Origin: Patescibacteria group bacterium UBA6805
Lineage (GTDB): Bacteria; Patescibacteriota; Minisyncoccia; Minisyncoccales; Minisyncoccaceae
NCBI GenBank assembly: GCA_002452735.1
Contig: DKFD01000009.1
Coordinates: 1 to 64,000 of the forward strand
Length of the DNA: 64,000 nucleotides
Direction: 5' to 3'
In this document: one piece after another, positions 30,614 to 39,775 of the stretch
Position numbering within the stretch: position 1 is the first letter of the stretch
Layout of the letters: every line of letters begins with the position of its first letter
Position numbers and translations under genes: made by a program
Notes under the pieces: generated by a model
Seen by the model: only the letters and a program-made list of their open reading frames with translations
What the model was told of the DNA's origin: nothing
The model's database searches: none

Positions 30614-31944
30614 CATCGAGTTTTTTAAGAAAAAAGTATCCCGTTTTTATCTACGAGAGCTATTCTTTCAGGCAATTGAAGGGCGGCCTTCAGGTTTCTT
30701 TTGTCTTCAAGACAGGGGACATTGTTTTCAGTCCCAGGATTTTAATCAAGAATGCCAAATCAAAGAAAGGAATCGACAACCTTGTTTTCAGTCTGGGATT
30801 GATTGAAATGTTCAGCTACTGGAAGGCTCTTTGCTCGCCCACGATTCTGGTTAAATGCGGCCGCCTCGATTCTTTCCAGAAAAAATGGTGGAAAGACCTT
30901 TTAATCAAGGGGATGGGCCAGTTCTTTTACGAGAACAAGATTAATTTCACCAACAAAAGATTTGTCGAGATTAAAACCATTGACAAGGGAGCTGTTGGCA
31001 GGGCAAAGAGCTTGGTCAAGGGAAAGCAGGTGTTGATTCCAATCGGCGGGGGAAAGGACTCGGCCGTGGTTTTGGATTTGCTCTCGCAGGAGAAAAACAC
31101 GGCTTGTTTTTCTTTGAATCCTGATGAGCATGTCAGGCAAATGGTCAAGATAGGTAATTGCAAGGATTTCATCGTCGCGGAGAGGGAGATAGACAAGAAA
31201 TTACTGCAGATGAATAGAAAGGGCTTTTTGAACGGCCACACTCCTTTTGTCGCTTATTTGTCCTTTCTGACCGTCTTAGCCGCTGCTTTATTCAACAAGA
31301 AATATGTTGTTTTCGGAAACGAGGACAGCGCCAATGAAGGCAATATCAGATATTTGGGCAAAGAAATCAATCACCAGTATTCAAAGACCTATGATTTCGA
31401 GAAAAGATTCAGGGAATATTCGAAAAAATATCTGGCTCGGGACGTGGAAGTTTTCAGCGTATTGAGGCCGTTTTACGAATTGCAGATAGGAAAAATCTTT
31501 TCCTCTTTAAAACAATATTTTCCGGTGTTCTTGAGCTGCAACGAAGCGAGTAAGACCTGCTCCGGGACGAGGAAAAAGACGGGCAAATGGTGCGGCCACT
31601 GTTCGAAGTGTTTGTTCGTTTTCATGATTCTTTATCCTTTCGTCGAAGAAAAAGACTTGATGAAGATTTTCAATTCCAACCTTTTTGAGAAAAAAGAATT
31701 GCTGGGAATTTTGAAGGAGCTGATAGGGGAGAAGAAGGTCAAGCCTTTCGAGTGCGTGGGAACGAGAAAGGAGTCGTTAGTTGCTTTGTATATGAGCTGG
31801 AAGAAAAACAGAGGCAAACAGCCGTTTCTTTTGAGATATTTTGAAAAGAACATTTTGGGCAGGCATATTGACTGGGAAAAAGAAGAAAAGAGGATAATGA
31901 CGCACTGGAATAAGAATAATTTCGTTTCCAGGGAATTCATATGA
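30610..31944 (+). CDS. murL: UDP-MurNAc-L-Ala-L-Glu epimerase (MurL-like)
   Basis: 444 residues. MurL uses ATP to epimerise the terminal L-Glu of UDP-MurNAc-L-Ala-L-Glu to D-Glu. Seen: an N-terminal domain, a PP-loop GGGKDS at 146-151, FGNEDSANEGN near 235-245, and the cysteine cluster WCGHCSKCLFVF at 327-338 followed by YPFVEEKDLM, which match the MurL family as I know it. It starts at ATG 30610 within the mraY stop (ATGA) and overlaps the next gene, a MurD of the MurD2 kind, by 4 bases. The gene pair fits the Xanthomonas MurD2/MurL pathway. No glutamate racemase is seen in the window. Confidence 0.85.
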   Translation: MTSSFLRKKYPVFIYESYSFRQLKGGLQVSFVFKTGDIVFSPRILIKNAKSKKGIDNLVFSLGLIEMFSYWKALCSPTILVKCGRLDSFQKKWWKDLLIKGMGQFFYENKINFTNKRFVEIKTIDKGAVGRAKSLVKGKQVLIPIGGGKDSAVVLDLLSQEKNTACFSLNPDEHVRQMVKIGNCKDFIVAEREIDKKLLQMNRKGFLNGHTPFVAYLSFLTVLAAALFNKKYVVFGNEDSANEGNIRYLGKEINHQYSKTYDFEKRFREYSKKYLARDVEVFSVLRPFYELQIGKIFSSLKQYFPVFLSCNEASKTCSGTRKKTGKWCGHCSKCLFVFMILYPFVEEKDLMKIFNSNLFEKKELLGILKELIGEKKVKPFECVGTRKESLVALYMSWKKNRGKQPFLLRYFEKNILGRHIDWEKEEKRIMTHWNKNNFVSREFI

Positions 31945-33215
31945 AAATACAATCCCTGAAAAACAAAAAAATTCTGATTCTCGGTTTCGGCCTAGAGGGG
32001 CTGGATACCCTTCTTTTTTTAAAGAAGAAGTTTCCGAAAAAAGAAATATTCGTGGCGGACATCAAGGAACTAAAAGAATTCGATTCCAAGTCAAAAAAGG
32101 CCCTGAAGAAAGCATTCTTAATTTCGGGCAAAAATTATCTTTCCAGAATAAAGGGATTCGACGTCATTATCAAAACCCCGGGCATTCCTTTGAGCAGGAT
32201 TAAGAAATATGCCGGTAAAGCGATTATCACCAGCCAGACAGGGTTGTTCTTGGACAACTGCAAAAGTTCGGTGGTCGGAATTACCGGAACCAAGGGCAAA
32301 AGCACGACTTCCGCCCTGCTTTACCATGTTTTTAAAAAGAACGGTTTTGACGCTTATTTGGTGGGGAACATCGAAACCCCGGTTTTGTCTTATCTTGAAA
32401 AAGCAAAGAAGAAAACAATTTTCGTCTACGAGATGTCCTGCCACCAGCTTGACGGCCTGAGAAAAAGCCCGCATATCGCCGTTTTCCTTAACATTTATCC
32501 CGAGCATTTGGATTATTACAAAAGCTTCAAAGAATACTTTTCGGCCAAAGCCAACATCGCCCTTCATCAAAAGAAAAGCGATTATTTCGTCTTTAATCCC
32601 AAGTTTAATTTAATCAAGAGTTTAGCCAAGAAAGTAAAATCAAAAGCCGTCCCCATTAAGAATGATAAAATTGTTTCAAATATCACCCATCAGGATAATT
32701 TGAATGCTGTTTTCGGGGTTTGCAAATTATTGAAGCTAAATCAAGGCAAAGTTTTAAGAGCGATGAAAACGTTCAAGAAACTTGCTCATCGTCTGGAATA
32801 TGCTGGAGAAGTCAAAGATATTATATTCTATGACGACTCAATATCCACCATTCCCGAATCAACGATTTATGCTTTGGACAAGCTGGGAGACGATGTTCAG
32901 ACATTGATTGTCGGCGGATTGAACAGGGGAATCGATTATAAGAAGCTGGGAAAAAGAATTGATTCAAGCAAGGTTAAAACACTGATTCTTTTTCCAGATT
33001 CAGGAAAAAAGATATTCAAGTCGGTCAAAAGAAAAATCAGCCATCATTTTGTTTCTTCAATGGATAAGGCCGTGGAATTATGCTTTAAAAGCACGGACAA
33101 GGGAAAAATATGCCTTTTGTCTCCGGCCTCTTCCAGTTACAATTTGTTCAAGAATTTCAAGGTAAGAGGGGATTTGTTTAAAAAACACATAAAAAGACAT
33201 GAGAAAAGGAAATAA
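31941..33215 (+). CDS. murD2: UDP-N-acetylmuramoyl-L-alanine--glutamate ligase, MurD2-type
   Basis: 424 residues with the Mur ligase fold: ILILGFGLEGLDTLLFL, ATP loop GTKGKSTT 116-123, PEHLDYYKSFKEYFSAK and SPASSSYNLFKNFKVRGDLF at the C-terminus. The segment DDSISTIPES (298-307), and EMSCHQLDGL where MurD usually has an ELSSFQL-like segment, resemble the MurD2 kind that adds L-Glu rather than D-Glu. The preceding gene is MurL, which supports that reading. Substrate stereochemistry cannot be proven from sequence. Confidence 0.85.
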   Translation: MKIQSLKNKKILILGFGLEGLDTLLFLKKKFPKKEIFVADIKELKEFDSKSKKALKKAFLISGKNYLSRIKGFDVIIKTPGIPLSRIKKYAGKAIITSQTGLFLDNCKSSVVGITGTKGKSTTSALLYHVFKKNGFDAYLVGNIETPVLSYLEKAKKKTIFVYEMSCHQLDGLRKSPHIAVFLNIYPEHLDYYKSFKEYFSAKANIALHQKKSDYFVFNPKFNLIKSLAKKVKSKAVPIKNDKIVSNITHQDNLNAVFGVCKLLKLNQGKVLRAMKTFKKLAHRLEYAGEVKDIIFYDDSISTIPESTIYALDKLGDDVQTLIVGGLNRGIDYKKLGKRIDSSKVKTLILFPDSGKKIFKSVKRKISHHFVSSMDKAVELCFKSTDKGKICLLSPASSSYNLFKNFKVRGDLFKKHIKRHEKRK

Positions 33216-34287
33216 ACCGGATATGGGATTATTGATAATCATTGCCCTCCTTGTTTTGGTCGGTATTTTGGCTTTGGCCACCACTTCCGTTCCCTGGTCT
33301 TTAATAAACGGGAAAGACCCCTGGTATTTTTTGCTTCACCAGATTATGATGGGTATTTTGCCCGGCATTCTGGCCGCTTTTATCATTTACCGCACGCCGA
33401 TTAATTTTATCAAAAAGATAAGCCCTTTTCTTTTTCTTCTCGCCTACATCCTGATGTTCGTGGTTTTGATTCCTTCTATAGGCAAGACCGAACTGGGGGC
33501 GACTCGCTGGCTGCAACTGGGGCCTGTAAGCTTTCAACCTTCAGAGTTTCTTAAGCTGGCGACCATAATCTATCTGGCCGCTTTGCTGAGCTCTTTGAAG
33601 CAAAGGAATCTTTTTATGACTTTTCTCGTCTTCGTCGGCTTGATTTTCGTGGCCCTGATAGTCCAGTCCAATCTAAGCACCTTGATTATCATCTCTTTGG
33701 TTTCTTTTATTATTTTCTTCTGCGCCAATACGCCCCTTAAATACAATTTGGCTTTTGTTTTTCTTGGAGTGGTCGGTTTTGCCGCTCTCGCCCTGCTCAG
33801 TCCCTATAGAAGAGGAAGACTGTTGGTTTTTCTCCATCCCGAGACCGATCCTCTGGGCATCGGCTATCAGGCCAGGCAGGCCTTGATTACCATTGGCTCG
33901 GGAGGAATCCTGGGTTCGGGTTTGGGGTTGGGCGCCCAGAGATACGGCTTTATTCCCCAGTCCATTTCCGATTCAATCTTCGCTGTTTTCGCCGAAGAAA
34001 CAGGGTTTATCGGCGGTTTGGTCTTGATAGCGCTTTTTATTGTTTTTACTTTTTTTTGCTATTCTCTGGCCAGAAGAGAAACCGATCCTTTCCTGAGACT
34101 GGTCATTATCGGTATCGGTTCCTGGATTACTCTCCAGGCGCTTGTTAACATCGGAGCCATGACCAATCTTTTGCCCTTGAGCGGAACGCCCCTGCCCTTT
34201 ATCAGTTACGGCGGCTCTCATTTGATTTTCGAACTAATGGCCTGCGGATTGCTTTTAAAGATATCTTCCAGGCGCGCCCCTTGTTAA
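33199..34287 (+). CDS. ftsW: FtsW/RodA-type SEDS glycosyltransferase
   Basis: 362 residues, about ten membrane helices. SEDS blocks are GATRWLQLGPVSFQPSEFLKL, the IVQSNLSTL region, GIGYQARQALITIGSGGILG, GFIPQSISDSIFAVFAEETG and NLLPLSGTPLPFISYGG. The enzyme polymerises lipid II. FtsW is preferred to RodA because murD and murG flank it. It overlaps the murD2-type gene by 17 bases. Confidence 0.92.
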   Translation: MRKGNKPDMGLLIIIALLVLVGILALATTSVPWSLINGKDPWYFLLHQIMMGILPGILAAFIIYRTPINFIKKISPFLFLLAYILMFVVLIPSIGKTELGATRWLQLGPVSFQPSEFLKLATIIYLAALLSSLKQRNLFMTFLVFVGLIFVALIVQSNLSTLIIISLVSFIIFFCANTPLKYNLAFVFLGVVGFAALALLSPYRRGRLLVFLHPETDPLGIGYQARQALITIGSGGILGSGLGLGAQRYGFIPQSISDSIFAVFAEETGFIGGLVLIALFIVFTFFCYSLARRETDPFLRLVIIGIGSWITLQALVNIGAMTNLLPLSGTPLPFISYGGSHLIFELMACGLLLKISSRRAPC

Positions 34288-34309
34288 AAACAGGAAAAAA
34301 TACTATATT
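34281..34309 (+). promoter_or_regulatory. Promoter for murG (leaderless type)
   Basis: TTGTTA at 34281-34286 and TATATT at 34304-34309 with 17 bases between; the -10 ends 8 bases before ATG 34318. It overlaps the ftsW stop codon. Confidence 0.55.
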
Positions 34310-34317
34310 TAAAGTAT

Positions 34318-35439
34318 ATGAAAGTTATGTTCACGGGCGGCGGCACGGGTGGGCATGTTTTTCCCATTATCGCCGTGGTGAGAGAAATGAAAAAGAAAGG
34401 GTCTTCCAACGCAGAAATTATCTATATCGGCCCAAAGGACGATTATTCCCAGGATGCGTTGTCAAAAGAGGGAATCCGTTCCCACTATATCTTCTCGGGA
34501 AAACTAAGAAGGTATTTTTCAATACCCGATGTTTTTTTGAACATCGCCGATATTTTTTTCAAGATTCCCGCGGGGATTATCCAGTCTCTGTCTTTGATTT
34601 TTTTCATTGCCCCCGATTTGATTTTCAGCAAAGGAGGTTATGGCTCGATTCCCGTGGTCGTTGCCGGCTGGCTTTTGGGCGTACCGGTTTTTCTTCACGA
34701 ATCGGACATCGTTCCGGGGCTGGCCAATAAAATTTTGAGCAAGTTCAGTTCCGAGATTTTCGTTTCTTTCCCCGTGAAAGAGACGGAATATTTTCCCCTG
34801 AAGAAAATGATTCAGGTGGGAAACCCGATTCGGGGAGAATTGCTTAACGGCGACCCGGAGAAAGCCAAGGAAATTTTCAAGGTGAAAAAAGAAAAACCCG
34901 TGATTCTTATTTTAGGAGGTTCTCAGGGAAGTCAGAGAATAAACGAGCTGATTATGGAGATTCTGCCGGAGCTTTTGAACAAGTTTGAGATCATCCATCA
35001 GACCGGCGTGAAAGATTTCCCCAATGTCCAGAAAGAGGTCGCTGCTTTCGTTCCCGAGTCGGTCAGAGAAAATTATCATTCTTTCGCTTTCCTGCCCGAA
35101 GAACAATTAAAGCATGCTTACAGAATTTCCGAATGCGTCATTTGTCGGGCCGGGTCAGGAACGATTTTTGAATTAGCGGCCCTGAAAAAGCCTAGCGTAT
35201 TGATACCCTTGCCGGAATCGGCCCAGAACCACCAGGTAAAAAACGCCTATGCCTACGCCAGGCATAATGCCTGTCTCGTCCTGGAAGAAGGAAATGTTTC
35301 CCCCCGCTTCTTTCTGGAAAAAATGAACAACCTTTTTTTATACAATTATCTTCAGGAAATGAAAATCGGAGCGGAAAAGTTCGCTAAGCCCAATGCAGCC
35401 GACGTCATTGCCAGATATTTATTAGAATTTTTGGAATAA
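34318..35439 (+). CDS. murG: UDP-N-acetylglucosamine--lipid I transferase
   Basis: 373 residues, GT28. The glycine-rich loop GGGTGGHVFP is at 7-16; other blocks are FSKGGYGSIPVVVAG, FLHESDIVPGLANKIL, QVGNPIRGEL, ILGGSQGSQRINELI and CRAGSGTIFELAAL, with LIPLPESAQNHQ at the UDP-GlcNAc site. It makes lipid II at the inner membrane face. The next gene, gltX, follows after 1 base. Confidence 0.95.
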   Translation: MKVMFTGGGTGGHVFPIIAVVREMKKKGSSNAEIIYIGPKDDYSQDALSKEGIRSHYIFSGKLRRYFSIPDVFLNIADIFFKIPAGIIQSLSLIFFIAPDLIFSKGGYGSIPVVVAGWLLGVPVFLHESDIVPGLANKILSKFSSEIFVSFPVKETEYFPLKKMIQVGNPIRGELLNGDPEKAKEIFKVKKEKPVILILGGSQGSQRINELIMEILPELLNKFEIIHQTGVKDFPNVQKEVAAFVPESVRENYHSFAFLPEEQLKHAYRISECVICRAGSGTIFELAALKKPSVLIPLPESAQNHQVKNAYAYARHNACLVLEEGNVSPRFFLEKMNNLFLYNYLQEMKIGAEKFAKPNAADVIARYLLEFLE

Positions 35440-35440
35440 C

Positions 35441-37000
35441 ATGACCACCAAGAAGGAAGAAAAAAGAATAAGGACCAGGTTTGCGCCTTCTCCCACCGGA
35501 CCTCTACATATCGGCAGCGTGAGAACGGCCCTTTTTAATTATCTATTCGCCAGAAAGAACAGGGGAGATTTCTTGCTGAGAATCGAAGACACCGATAAGG
35601 AAAGGTCAAAGAAAGAATGGGAAGTTCAATTGATGGAAAGCCTGGAATGGTTCGGTTTGAATTGGGACGAAGGACCGATACTTTCCGACCAGCAGAAGAT
35701 AGATTTCGGGAACCATCTGGTCAACTATTTAGGGAGCCATGCTCCCTACAGGCAGAGCGAAAGAACTTACATTTATAAAAAATACTTGCAGCAGTTGATT
35801 GATGCGGGCCAGGCATATTTCTGCTTTTGCACCAAAGAAGAGCTTGACGCCCAAAAGCAGTATCTAATGTCCATCGGCGAACCGCCGGTTTATCAGGGCA
35901 AGTGCAGGGATTTATCCAAGGGAAAAGCGGAAGAATATTTAAGAGAAGGAAAGAAGTGCGTCATCAGGTTTAAAACCCCCGAAAACTTGAAAATATCTTT
36001 TAACGATTTAATCAGGGGCAAGATAGAATTTGATTCTTCTGTTTTAGGGGACTTTGTCATCGCCAAAGACCTGGAAAATCCTCTGTATAATTTTACCTGC
36101 ATCGTTGACGACGCGGAAATGGAAATATCCCACGTTATCAGGGGAGAGGAGCACGTTTCCAACACCCCTAAGCAAATAGTCTTGATCAGGGCCCTGGGAT
36201 TTGAAGAGCCGGCTTATGCTCATCTGCCGTTGATTCTCAATGCCCAGAAGAAAAAAATGTCAAAAAGAGAAGGCAAGACCTCGGTGACCGAATATATTGA
36301 AGAGGGTTATTTGGCCGAGGCCTTGGTCAACTTCATCGCCCTTTTGGGGTGGAATCCCGGTACGGAAAGGGAGATATTCTCAATAGATGAATTGATCGCC
36401 GATTTTTCTCTTAATAAAATACAAAAAGCTGGAGCCGTATTTAATCTGGAAAAACTGAACTGGCTTAACGGGGTGTATCTAAGGAAAAAAAGTTTGAAAG
36501 ATTTGACGTCTGCATGCCTTCCTTATCTGGAAAAAGCAGGATTCGTTGAAAACGTGTCTCTGGATTTGTACAGAATAAAAGAAACCAAAGAAGAGGTTTT
36601 CATTGATTGGCTGGAAAAAGTTGTTTTTCTTTATCAGGAAAGAATAAAAAAGTTGACTGAAATTACGGAGCTCGTTGATTATTTTTTCAAGAAAGAGCTG
36701 GATTACCCCAAGGAACTTCTGGCATGGAAACAAATGAGCGACAAAGAGATATCGGATTCCCTTAACGCGTCTTTGAGGATTATTTCCGACTTGGATGATT
36801 TTAAGGCAGATAATATTCAGGAGGCCTTGTTTAAAGAAGCCGAGAAAATCGGCGACCGGGGGAGTCTTCTTTGGCCGTTAAGGGTGAGCTTGACGGGAAA
36901 AAAGAGCTCGGCCGGACCCATGGAAATAGCCGAAACTTTGGGCAAAGAAAAAACAATGGAAAGGATTAAAAAAGCAATAAGAATAATGAAAAATGAATAA
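35441..37000 (+). CDS. gltX: Glutamyl-tRNA synthetase
   Basis: 519 residues, class I. HIGH-type motif FAPSPTGPLHIGSVRTALFN is near 14-33, LLRIEDTDKERSKKEW follows, and the KMSKR motif is in KKMSKREGKTSVTEY. The C-terminal helical anticodon domain is complete. With gatCAB present it probably also charges tRNA-Gln (non-discriminating). The last 8 bases overlap the next small gene through ATGAATAA. Confidence 0.95.
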   Translation: MTTKKEEKRIRTRFAPSPTGPLHIGSVRTALFNYLFARKNRGDFLLRIEDTDKERSKKEWEVQLMESLEWFGLNWDEGPILSDQQKIDFGNHLVNYLGSHAPYRQSERTYIYKKYLQQLIDAGQAYFCFCTKEELDAQKQYLMSIGEPPVYQGKCRDLSKGKAEEYLREGKKCVIRFKTPENLKISFNDLIRGKIEFDSSVLGDFVIAKDLENPLYNFTCIVDDAEMEISHVIRGEEHVSNTPKQIVLIRALGFEEPAYAHLPLILNAQKKKMSKREGKTSVTEYIEEGYLAEALVNFIALLGWNPGTEREIFSIDELIADFSLNKIQKAGAVFNLEKLNWLNGVYLRKKSLKDLTSACLPYLEKAGFVENVSLDLYRIKETKEEVFIDWLEKVVFLYQERIKKLTEITELVDYFFKKELDYPKELLAWKQMSDKEISDSLNASLRIISDLDDFKADNIQEALFKEAEKIGDRGSLLWPLRVSLTGKKSSAGPMEIAETLGKEKTMERIKKAIRIMKNE

Positions 37001-37232
37001 ATTATTTGTCATTGTTCTGGTTCTTGTTTTTGTCGGATTGACTTGTTTCGCCGGCAACGGCCTTGACCGGTCCTTTGTTGATTTCTTTAAAGACAGGGCA
37101 ACATATCTGAAGGAATGGTTTTTAGGCAACGGAGCGAAAGAAGAGCTTAAGAGAGAATTATCGGGGCTGAAAGAAGAGATTCCTCTTTTAATCAGGGAAA
37201 TCTGGGCAAAAATCAAGGGCTTTTCAATATAG
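36993..37232 (+). CDS. Small exported or membrane-anchored protein, 79 residues
   Basis: Begins with a hydrophobic segment (KLFVIVLVLVFVGLTCFA) that could be a signal or membrane anchor, with Cys in a loosely lipobox-like context (GLTCFAGN). The rest is amphipathic and helical (LKEWFLGNGAKEELKREL, IPLLIREIWAKIKGF). No family recognised. It overlaps gltX by 8 bases and is followed by the gatC promoter. Confidence 0.6.
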   Translation: MNKLFVIVLVLVFVGLTCFAGNGLDRSFVDFFKDRATYLKEWFLGNGAKEELKRELSGLKEEIPLLIREIWAKIKGFSI

Positions 37233-37249
37233 GGGGATTGGTGTATATT
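37221..37249 (+). promoter_or_regulatory. Promoter for gatC (leaderless type)
   Basis: TTTTCA at 37221-37226 and TATATT at 37244-37249, 17 bases apart; the -10 is 6 bases before ATG 37256. Confidence 0.45.
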
Positions 37250-37255
37250 AAGCGT

Positions 37256-37525
37256 ATGGAAGTAAAGAAAATTGCCAAACTGGCATATTTAATTATTGAA
37301 GAAAAAGAATTTAAGAAAGAGTTTTTGGCTATTTTGGGATATGTGGACAAATTGAAAGAACTCGACGTTTCCCGGGTTGAAGAAACATCAAATCTTTCTT
37401 CTTCAAAAAATGTTCTCCGGAAAGACGTCGAGGAAAGAAAAGAAACAAAGGAAATCTTGAAGCTGATGCCCAAGACAACGAATAATTATTTAGAAGTTAA
37501 AGAGGTTTTTTTCGAAAATGAGTGA
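37256..37525 (+). CDS. gatC: Asp/Glu-tRNA amidotransferase subunit C
   Basis: 89 residues from ATG 37256. GatC pattern: [40 protein letters not shown] and the C-terminal [10 protein letters not shown]. It stabilises GatA against GatB. A start six codons upstream is possible but the promoter lies there. It overlaps gatA by 8 bases. Confidence 0.9.
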   Translation: MEVKKIAKLAYLIIEEKEFKKEFLAILGYVDKLKELDVSRVEETSNLSSSKNVLRKDVEERKETKEILKLMPKTTNNYLEVKEVFFENE

Positions 37526-38930
37526 ATTAGTCAAGCTTACAATCAAACAGCTTCACCAAGGGCTTGAGGCCAAAGATTTTTCTTCAGTCGAGCTCACTCA
37601 GGAGTTTTTAAAAGAGATTGAAAAAAAAGACAAGGACATAAGGGCTTTTTTGACTTTGATGTCCGAAGATGCTTTAAAGCAAGCCAAAGAAGCCGACCGA
37701 AAGATTGAAAAGGGGGAAATTGATTTGCTAACCGGCATTCCCTGCGCCATTAAGGACAACATCATGATAAAAGGCGCCAGATGTACGGCCGGCTCCAAAT
37801 TCCTTGAAGAGTACATTTCTCCTTACGACGCCACGGTAATAAAGAAACTCAAAGAGAGAGGAGCGGTTTTTTTGGGCAAAACCAATCTTGACGAATTCGC
37901 CATGGGTTCTTCCTGTGAGAATTCGGCTTTTTATCCCACCAAGAATCCTCGCGACTTGAACCGGGTTCCCGGCGGTTCTTCGGGCGGTTCAGCCGCTGCC
38001 GTGGCCGCTGACATGTGCGCTTTTGCCCTGGGCTCGGACACGGGTGGCTCCATCAGGCAGCCGGCCAGCTTCTGCGGCATTGTCGGTCTTAAACCGACCT
38101 ACGGCTCTGTCTCCAGGTACGGATTGATTGCCTTTGCTTCTTCTTTGGACCAGGTCGGACCAATAGCCAAAAACATTGAAGATGCCCAGATCGTTTTTGA
38201 TGCTTTGAGGGGCTTGGACAAGATGGATTCAACCAGCGTTGAAGTAAAAAACGCCGAAGAATTAAAGAAGATAAGAATCGGAGTTCCCAAAGAGTATTTC
38301 GGAAAAGGATTAAACCCGGAAATAGAGAAGTCAATCCAAGAAGCAATTGCTTTTTATGAAAAGCGGGGAGCGGAAATAACAGAGGTAAGTCTGCCTCACG
38401 CGGATTACGCCCTGGCCTGCTACTATATCATTGCCCCCTCTGAAGCCAGCGCCAATCTAGCCAGGTTTGACGGAATAAGATATGGGAAAGTGGCCGAAGG
38501 CAACAACTTAACCGATTATTATTTCCAGAACAGAACCAAAGGATTCGGGAAGGAAGTGAAAAGAAGGATTGTTCTCGGTACTTATACCTTGTCGGCCGGC
38601 TATTACGATGCTTATTACAAAAAAGCCCTGAAAGTGAGAACCTTGATAAAGAAGGATTTTGAAAAAGCTTTTGAAAAAGTCGACGTTATCCTGGGCCCGA
38701 CCTCGCCCTGCTTGCCGTTTAAGATAGGGGAAAAGACAGCCGACCCCTTATCAATGTATCTGGCGGATATTTACACGGTTTCGGTCAATTTGGCGGGTCT
38801 GCCGGCCGTTTCTTTGCCGTGCGGGACAAGCCAGGGATTGCCTATCGGCATGCAATTAATCGCCCCGGCCTTTAAAGAAAACAGTTTGTTTATAACAGCT
38901 AAAATATTTGAGCAAAAACATGACAATTAA
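37518..38930 (+). CDS. gatA: Asp/Glu-tRNA amidotransferase subunit A
   Basis: 470 residues, amidase signature family. The Ser-cisSer-Lys triad is visible: Lys79 (PCAIKDNIM), Ser154 ([10 protein letters not shown]) and Ser178 ([14 protein letters not shown]). It releases ammonia from glutamine for conversion of Glu-tRNA-Gln and Asp-tRNA-Asn. GatB is 12 kb away at 50729-52195. It overlaps the next gene by 11 bases. Confidence 0.95.
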   Translation: MSELVKLTIKQLHQGLEAKDFSSVELTQEFLKEIEKKDKDIRAFLTLMSEDALKQAKEADRKIEKGEIDLLTGIPCAIKDNIMIKGARCTAGSKFLEEYISPYDATVIKKLKERGAVFLGKTNLDEFAMGSSCENSAFYPTKNPRDLNRVPGGSSGGSAAAVAADMCAFALGSDTGGSIRQPASFCGIVGLKPTYGSVSRYGLIAFASSLDQVGPIAKNIEDAQIVFDALRGLDKMDSTSVEVKNAEELKKIRIGVPKEYFGKGLNPEIEKSIQEAIAFYEKRGAEITEVSLPHADYALACYYIIAPSEASANLARFDGIRYGKVAEGNNLTDYYFQNRTKGFGKEVKRRIVLGTYTLSAGYYDAYYKKALKVRTLIKKDFEKAFEKVDVILGPTSPCLPFKIGEKTADPLSMYLADIYTVSVNLAGLPAVSLPCGTSQGLPIGMQLIAPAFKENSLFITAKIFEQKHDN

Positions 38931-39426
38931 TGACATCAATTCATTTTTAGAATCTCCCGAACTTGCCGAGTTCCTTGTTCCCTTTAAGGCGATTTTTCTC
39001 CTTTTGTCTTTAATCATGGTTTGTCTGGGAATATATTATTTGGTTCAGCAAAAGGAATTTCTCAAGGAGATGAGAAGAAAAATTAATAATTTCTTCAGTC
39101 AGCAGCACTTTGACGTCCATATCGATTTTGCCGACCAATGGAAAGAAATCAAGGCGCTCTTGCCCAACGAAGAACAGATTGCCTACAGGTTAATCGTTAA
39201 AAGGATTTCCAATTTATTCTTTGACGTTCTGGAGAAATCCAACTTGAGCGATAAGACCCTGGACGAGCTGGATGAAAGGAAGATACCCGGCTTGAGAGAA
39301 ATAAAGGAAATAGTGGAAATAGCCGAGAAGTTGCGGGACGACTCATCTTTATCCGTTGACATCCAAAGGGTGAAAGAACTGGCCGCCGCTTTTGAAAGGA
39401 CCTTGGCTTATTTGCGTCTTATCTGA
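38920..39426 (+). CDS. Single-pass membrane protein, function unknown
   Basis: 168 residues from ATG 38920. One membrane segment ([20 protein letters not shown], about 25-45) is followed by a charged helical cytoplasmic region ([40 protein letters not shown]). No recognised family. It overlaps gatA by 11 bases and precedes the tRNA cluster. Confidence 0.7.
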   Translation: MTINDINSFLESPELAEFLVPFKAIFLLLSLIMVCLGIYYLVQQKEFLKEMRRKINNFFSQQHFDVHIDFADQWKEIKALLPNEEQIAYRLIVKRISNLFFDVLEKSNLSDKTLDELDERKIPGLREIKEIVEIAEKLRDDSSLSVDIQRVKELAAAFERTLAYLRLI

Positions 39427-39429
39427 CCC

Positions 39430-39457
39430 TTGATTTTATTTCTTTTTCTGTTAAAAT
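39430..39457 (+). promoter_or_regulatory. Promoter for tRNA cluster
   Basis: TTGATT at 39430-39435 and TAAAAT at 39452-39457 with 16 bases between, ending 17 bases before the first tRNA. Confidence 0.6.
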
Positions 39458-39474
39458 ACCCTTATTCGCATCGC

Positions 39475-39545
39475 AGCGGTTTGGAGGAGTAGTACCTCGC
39501 CAGTCTCATAAGCTGGAGACCCTGGTGCAATTCCAGGAACCGCAA
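39475..39545 (+). tRNA. tRNA-Met(CAT), initiator-like with aberrant loops
   Basis: Folded by hand: acceptor AGCGGTT/AACCGCA with an A1-A72 mismatch and six pairs; D stem GAGG/CCTC with a 7-base loop AGTAGTA; anticodon stem CCAGT/GCTGG with loop CTCATAA (anticodon CAT); variable loop AGAC; T stem CCTGG/CCAGG with loop TGCAATT. The 1-72 mismatch and the purine-pyrimidine 11-24 pair (A-T) are initiator traits. The three G-C pairs at the base of the anticodon stem that initiators normally have are absent. The D loop lacks the GG pair, and the T loop has G at position 55. CCA is not encoded. Confidence 0.7.
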
Positions 39546-39576
39546 CATTTTTGTTTTGAGCTTCTCGTTCAATCAA

Positions 39577-39649
39577 GCCTGAGTAGCTCAGTGGTTAGAG
39601 CACTCGTTTCATAAGCGAGAAGTCGTGGGTTCGACTCCCACCTTAGGCA
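39577..39649 (+). tRNA. tRNA with CAT anticodon (elongator Met or Ile2)
   Basis: A standard cloverleaf of 73 bases: acceptor GCCTGAG/CTTAGGC, D arm GCTC-AGTGGTTA-GAGC, anticodon loop TTCATAA, T arm GTGGG-TTCGACT-CCCAC, discriminator A. CAT could be elongator Met or, if lysidine-modified, Ile2. No CCA is encoded. Confidence 0.93.
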
Positions 39650-39656
39650 CAAATAC

Positions 39657-39730
39657 GGACCCGTAGCGAAATTGGTCATCGCGCCTCCCTGTCACGGAGG
39701 AGACTGCCGGTTCGAGTCCGGTCGGGTCCG
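39657..39730 (+). tRNA. tRNA-Asp(GTC)
   Basis: Acceptor GGACCCG/CGGGTCC, D arm GCGA-AATTGGTCA-TCGC, anticodon stem CCTCC/GGAGG with loop CTGTCAC (GTC), T arm GCCGG-TTCGAGT-CCGGT, discriminator G as expected for Asp. No CCA is encoded. Confidence 0.95.
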
Positions 39731-39740
39731 CAGATTTTGT

Positions 39741-39769
39741 TTGACTTCGGTTGTTTTATTGAATATAAT
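39741..39769 (+). promoter_or_regulatory. Promoter for LamG pilin D (leaderless type)
   Basis: TTGACT at 39741-39746 and TATAAT at 39764-39769 with exactly 17 bases between; the -10 ends 6 bases before ATG 39776. Confidence 0.75.
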
Positions 39770-39775
39770 GATTCA

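Noticed and set aside
34281..34730. 149-codon frame overlapping murG
   Set aside because: Alternative-frame shadow of murG with Arg/Gly-rich noise; murG in the other frame has all family motifs.
37238..37255. Upstream start for gatC (six extra codons)
   Set aside because: The -10 of the gatC promoter lies inside this stretch.
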